64,000 nt of DNA from Ensifer oleiphilus (lineage in GTDB: Bacteria > Pseudomonadota > Alphaproteobacteria > Rhizobiales > Rhizobiaceae), in contig NZ_JABWDU010000001.1 of the NCBI RefSeq assembly GCF_013371465.1, positions 310,001 to 374,000 on the forward strand, read 5' to 3'. Below, piece by piece: positions 60,599 through 64,000 of the stretch. Below the pieces are notes generated by a model, which made no database searches, was not told the origin of the DNA, and saw nothing but the letters and a program-made list of their open reading frames with translations. How positions within the stretch are numbered: position 1 is the first letter of the stretch; each line of letters opens with the position of its first letter. The translations under genes were made by a program, and so were the position numbers.

Positions 60599-60740
60599 CA
60601 ACGCCGCGTGCCATATCTGGCGCGCGGCGTTGTCGTATCGGGGGGGCTGAAATTCACGCCTCCCCCTTGCGATCGTGTCCGATGCCAGGGGGAGGCGCCA
60701 CGCAGACGACACGCTCCACCGGGGGAGGGAGAGTGTCGTC
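60599..60740. other. Three hairpins in a row between convergent genes
   Basis: Hairpin 1 has 10-bp arms (CAACGCCGCG, 60599-60608 with 60623-60632). Hairpin 2 has 11-bp arms (CGCCTCCCCCT, 60657-60667 with 60687-60697). Hairpin 3 has 8-bp arms (GACGACAC, 60705-60712 with 60733-60740) plus inner pairing. All arms are perfect. None has a T-run. They lie between the stops of the LOG gene (60573) and the EF-hand gene (60763). Confidence 0.6.
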
Positions 60741-60762
60741 ATCCGGGTTGGATTTTCCTGGC

Positions 60763-61287
60763 TTAGACCTTCTTGCTGAAGTCGGCGGCATCGATGACGC
60801 CATCGCCATTCTTGTCGCGACGCTTGAACATTTTTTCGGAGGCACTTGCGACCTCGGCAGCGCTCAGGGAGCCGTTGCCGTCGGTGTCCACACGTTTGAA
60901 GGTCTTGGGCCGCATGCCGGGGACCATGGCCGGGCGTGCTTCCTTGAGATGGGCAAGCGCCGCATCGCGCTCCTTGCCGTCCTTGCTCTTGGCATCCTGC
61001 CAGGCCTTGCGGGCCTCGCGGAATGCCTCGCGCTTGGCCTTCATCTCGTCGGCGCTGATCTGGCCATCGCCATTGGTGTCGAACGTCTTGAAGTTCGTGG
61101 TCATGCGCGCCTGAAACTCGTCGAGCGAGACCTTGTTGTCGCTGTTGGTGTCCAGTCGCTTGATCATGCGCTCGGCGCGCTGTTCGGGCGTCATCTTGTC
61201 TCTGGCGGCAAAGGATGGCGCCGCCATTCCGGTGATGGCGACGGCAAGGGCGGTCACGCCAAGGACCAAGGTTCTGTTCCGCATCAT
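60763..61287 (-). CDS. Secreted four-EF-hand calcium-binding protein
   Basis: A 174-residue protein with a signal peptide (about 1-27, cleaved near PSFAA) and four EF-hand loops: DTNSDNKVSLDE (46-57), DTNGDGQISADE (70-81), DTDGNGSLSAAE (134-145) and DKNGDGVIDAAD (158-169). They form two pairs, each with starts 24 residues apart, separated by a basic helical linker (about 84-130). The fourth loop ends with Asp instead of Glu at position 12, which may lower its affinity. Rhizobial relatives include calsymin-like proteins, but the role here is unknown. Start may be the first or second Met. Confidence 0.88.
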   Translation of the reverse strand: MMRNRTLVLGVTALAVAITGMAAPSFAARDKMTPEQRAERMIKRLDTNSDNKVSLDEFQARMTTNFKTFDTNGDGQISADEMKAKREAFREARKAWQDAKSKDGKERDAALAHLKEARPAMVPGMRPKTFKRVDTDGNGSLSAAEVASASEKMFKRRDKNGDGVIDAADFSKKV

Positions 61288-61406
61288 GCTTCCTTTCGAT
61301 CGGGTTATCCCTGAACGAATGATAGGCAGCTGAACGGCAGGCGCCAGTTAAACTTTGGTAATTTAAGTCTTTGGCGCGAAAGGGGTTTTTCCCTGTCCAA
61401 ATTGTG

Positions 61407-62120
61407 TCAGAGGTCGGCGATCACGCGCCTGAGGAAGCCGGCGAGATCCTCGGTGACGTAGTCGATCTGCTCGTCCTCGTCGCCCGACTGCTCCCAGGAT
61501 TCGGCGAACTCGTACTCGAAGTTGCGCGGCACCAAGAGCACCGTTTTCATGCCCAGCGTCTTGGGCACGAGCAGGTTGCGCGGCAGGTCCTCGAACATCG
61601 CCGCATTGCGGGTATCGACCCGGTGCAGGCTCATGAACTTGTCATAGGTTTCGCCCGCCGGCTTCGGCACGAAATCGGCAGCAACGATATCGAAGATATC
61701 GTTGAAGTGATCGAGGATCCCGAGCGCGCGAGCGGTCATTTCCGCATGTGCGACGCTGCCATTGGTGAAGATGAACTTGCGCCCCGGCAGCGCCTTGATC
61801 GCCTCGCCCAGCGTCGGATCCGGCGGCACGATGCTGTAGTCGATCGCGTGGGCCTTTTCGAGGAATTCGTTCGGGTCGATGCCGTGGTGGATCATCAGGC
61901 CTTTGAGCGTCGTGCCGTGATCGCGGTAGTAGTCCTTCTGCAGCTTCTTCGCATCCGCCGGCTCCAGCGACAAAAGCGCCGAAACATAGGCCGTCATGTT
62001 GCGGTCGATCTGCGAGAACAGATTGACATGGTGCGGATAGAGCGTGTTGTCCAGGTCGAAAACCCAGTCGGTGACATGGGAGAATTCGTCGTGGGTCGGC
62101 AGGCGATCGAGCTTTTTCAT
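61407..62120 (-). CDS. Pyrimidine 5'-nucleotidase, HAD superfamily
   Basis: A 237-residue HAD phosphatase. Motif I is WVFDLDNTLYP with the nucleophile Asp, the Thr/Ser motif II is FTNGSVAHA, and the later acidic motif lies in AAMFEDLPRNL. The family (SDT1-like) removes phosphate from pyrimidine nucleotides. The ATG at 62120 is the natural family start; the longer frame to 62234 is unsupported. It is divergent from the fatty-acid hydroxylase gene and downstream of nothing obvious. Confidence 0.85.
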   Translation of the reverse strand: MKKLDRLPTHDEFSHVTDWVFDLDNTLYPHHVNLFSQIDRNMTAYVSALLSLEPADAKKLQKDYYRDHGTTLKGLMIHHGIDPNEFLEKAHAIDYSIVPPDPTLGEAIKALPGRKFIFTNGSVAHAEMTARALGILDHFNDIFDIVAADFVPKPAGETYDKFMSLHRVDTRNAAMFEDLPRNLLVPKTLGMKTVLLVPRNFEYEFAESWEQSGDEDEQIDYVTEDLAGFLRRVIADL

Positions 62121-62271
62121 GACTGCCTTATGACATGGCGGTGATGGGCGGCAAACGACAAAATGCAAAGTCGCAGCCCGGTTGTCCTTCCGGCGAAAAC
62201 ATTTCCACTTTGAATTGACAAAACCGCATGGCATCTTTCGCTTGGGGGCGGTTCTTCACGCGGGACGGCAG

Positions 62272-63069
62272 ATGCACATGTCGGACGAAGTGTTCTATCT
62301 GCTGTTTCTGTTCGGGTTTTACACAACGACCGTCGTCACCTATTTTGCTTTCGGCTATGGTCTGACCTGGTTCAACGCGCGCAATCCGGAGCGAAAGATC
62401 CAGAAGGGCCGCGGCTCCGACAGGCGCCGCAAGGCGGAGATCCGCCAGAGCCTTGCGTCGATGTTCAGCGCGTGCCTGCCGCTGACCATCGGTCTTTACG
62501 CTCAGCAGAAAGGCTGGGCGCCCGCGCCCTGGGCTCTGCGATGGTGGGCGGCGGTGCCGCTCTTCGTGCTTTGCATGTTCCTCTACGATACCTGGTTTTA
62601 TTTCATGCATCGGCTGCTGCACACCCGATGGCTCTACCCGCTGCACGCCCTTCATCACAGGAGCGTGGCGCCGACGATCTGGAGCACCTATTCGGAGGAT
62701 GTCGTCGACAATTTCCTTTTGCAGAGTTTTTCGGCCGTCATCGTTTTCGTCGTTCCGTTTCCGCCGGCAATCCTCATCGGGCACCGATTGTTCGAACATT
62801 TCAACGGCATGATCGGCCACTGCGGCTTTGAGTATTTCGCCGCGTCGACAGCGCGCTATCCGTCGCCCCTGTTGTGCACGACGTTCCATGACCAGCACCA
62901 TTCCAGCTTCCGGTACAACTACGGAAACTACTTCTCCTTCTGGGATCGCCTGCTCGGCACGATCGCGCCGACCTACGACCAGAGCGTGAAGATTTTCGAA
63001 GAAGATGGCCCGCCGCTCACCCTCCGGCGGGCTGGCGAACTGGCGGACGTTCAGGAAAAGCCGGACTAA
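62272..63069 (+). CDS. Fatty acid hydroxylase/sterol desaturase superfamily protein
   Basis: A 265-residue integral membrane di-iron enzyme with four or more transmembrane segments. The histidine motifs HRLLH, HALHH and HDQHHS bind the two irons. In bacteria such proteins hydroxylate or desaturate lipids or carotenoids, and the substrate here is not shown. The start at 62272 follows GGGACGG; a second ATG is two codons later. It may be linked to membrane lipid modification together with ornithine lipid enzymes, but that is only a thematic link. It is followed after 78 bases by the EamA transporter gene. Confidence 0.85.
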   Translation: MHMSDEVFYLLFLFGFYTTTVVTYFAFGYGLTWFNARNPERKIQKGRGSDRRRKAEIRQSLASMFSACLPLTIGLYAQQKGWAPAPWALRWWAAVPLFVLCMFLYDTWFYFMHRLLHTRWLYPLHALHHRSVAPTIWSTYSEDVVDNFLLQSFSAVIVFVVPFPPAILIGHRLFEHFNGMIGHCGFEYFAASTARYPSPLLCTTFHDQHHSSFRYNYGNYFSFWDRLLGTIAPTYDQSVKIFEEDGPPLTLRRAGELADVQEKPD

Positions 63070-63147
63070 TATCGACGCGTTGGGATAATTCGCCTTCGCT
63101 GTACGGAGTCCTTGGCAATCTTCGGACCGGCATGCTAGCTCGCAGCC

Positions 63148-64000
63148 ATGGAAACCTGGGTCCTCATCACCGTCGCTGCGGCATTCCTTCAGAATGTCCG
63201 CTCCGCCATGCAGAAACACCTGAAGGGCGTCATGGGCACGACCGGCGCAACCTTCGTGCGCTTCGGGTTCGGCCTGCCTTTTGCTCTTCTGTATCTCTTC
63301 GTGCTCTGGCAGGTGGTGGGGCGTCCGTTGCCGGTGCCGAACGGCACCTTCTTCCTCTGGGCGGTGATCGGCGGGCTTGCGCAGATCGCCGCGACCTTCC
63401 TGCTCGTCCATCTCTTCTCCTTCCGCAACTTTGCGGTCGGCACCGCCTATTCGCGCACCGAGCCGGCCCAGGCCGCCCTCTTTGGTCTCATCTTCCTCGG
63501 AGAGCACGCGAGCCAGGGCACGCTGGTGGCGATCGCCATCTCCGTCGTCGGCGTCATGCTGATCTCGGTCGCGCGCACGACGCTGAGCCCCCGCTCGCTG
63601 GTCACGTCGGTCTTCAGCCGCACCGCCGGCATCGGTCTTCTTTCGGGGACGTTCTTCGGGCTTTCGGCCGTCGCCTATCGTTCGGCCTCGCTGGCGCTGG
63701 CGCCCAGCCTGCCGGCGCCCGATTACATGATGCAGGCGAGTTTCACCCTCGGCTTCGTTATTCTGCTGCAGACGGTGGTGATGCTGATCTGGATCGTGCT
63801 CCGCGAGCCGGGCGAGTTGAAGCTGATCGCCGCCGCATGGAAGCCCGCCTTCGTCGTCGGTTTCGTCGGTGCCTCCGCCTCCTTCGGGTGGTTCATGGCG
63901 ATGACGCTGCAGCAGGCGGCGATCGTCAAGGTGGTGGCGCAGGTCGAGATGCTGTTCACATTCGCCTCGTCCTTCTTCATTTTCCGCGAATGGATAAACC
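63148..64000 (+). CDS. EamA/DMT family transporter, 3' end outside the window
   Basis: The frame starts at the ATG at 63148 (METWVLITVAAAFLQNVRSA) and runs open to the end of the window, 284 codons so far. Eight to nine hydrophobic helices are visible, in two repeats of the EamA pattern (LFGLIFLGEHASQGTLVAIA in the first; VVAQVEMLFTFASSFFIFRE in the second). Members export small metabolites such as amino acids or nucleotides, but the substrate cannot be told. Probably only a few residues are missing, since a family member is usually about 300 residues. Confidence 0.85.
   Translation, partial: METWVLITVAAAFLQNVRSAMQKHLKGVMGTTGATFVRFGFGLPFALLYLFVLWQVVGRPLPVPNGTFFLWAVIGGLAQIAATFLLVHLFSFRNFAVGTAYSRTEPAQAALFGLIFLGEHASQGTLVAIAISVVGVMLISVARTTLSPRSLVTSVFSRTAGIGLLSGTFFGLSAVAYRSASLALAPSLPAPDYMMQASFTLGFVILLQTVVMLIWIVLREPGELKLIAAAWKPAFVVGFVGASASFGWFMAMTLQQAAIVKVVAQVEMLFTFASSFFIFREWIN

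Overview
The window is a high-GC stretch of an alphaproteobacterial chromosome. Gene content and order (ptsN-hpf-rpoN-lptBAC, olsB-maeB, mutS-glnD-murJ, lnt-regulator-metK, dapE and dapD) match what I recall of the Sinorhizobium/Ensifer main chromosome. This is recognition from memory, not a database search. Nearly all of it looks like conserved core sequence. I see no insertion sequence, prophage, CRISPR array, rRNA or tRNA. Most minus-strand genes lie in the first 7 kb and from about 37 to 62 kb.

Region by region. (1) 1-4.8 kb, minus strand: lptC-lptA-lptB (LPS transport), rpoN (sigma-54), hpf (ribosome hibernation) and the first codons of ptsN. (2) 5-12.5 kb: an S49 peptidase, ihfB, a LapA-like protein, a CoxG-like protein, two RNA methyltransferases, lspA and a hybrid histidine kinase. 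(3) 12.6-24.8 kb: olsB, then maeB, which runs towards it, then mutS-glnD-murJ-trpS. (4) 24.9-37 kb: a plus-strand run rich in RNA modification and envelope genes (usp, nfu, tsaB, rimI, olsA, miaB, phoH, ybeY, corC-like, lnt, an XRE regulator, metK, trmB). (5) 37-48.4 kb: a heat-shock pair (hsp20 and DUF1150), a nucleoside hydrolase, a chemoreceptor, rbsK/rmuC, def-fmt-truA and dapE with a membrane protein. (6) 48.6-58.5 kb, between dapE and dapD, is the most accessory-looking part: an RND efflux pump behind a hydrolase-like protein that has lost its catalytic residues, a divergent LysR regulator, an HxlR regulator beside an SMR exporter, a DEAD-box helicase and a DUF805 protein. (7) 58.5-64 kb: dapD, a LOG-family protein, a four-EF-hand secreted protein, a HAD nucleotidase, a fatty-acid hydroxylase and the start of an EamA transporter.

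Several genes work together. olsB and olsA encode the two steps of ornithine lipid synthesis. lspA and lnt are two of the lipoprotein maturation enzymes. lptA, lptB and lptC move LPS. def, fmt and metK serve methionine and formyl-methionine use. dapE and dapD belong to lysine and peptidoglycan precursor synthesis. glnD, rpoN and ptsN belong to nitrogen control.

I did not find a clear new multi-gene system. The most promising leads are small: the catalytically degenerate hydrolase heading the RND operon, a structured leader that encloses the fmt ribosome binding site, a possible CtrA-linked small RNA downstream of olsB, a sigma-32 promoter and SD-pairing hairpin upstream of hsp20, a pseudo-receiver in the hybrid kinase, and an abrupt codon-usage change at the end of lnt.
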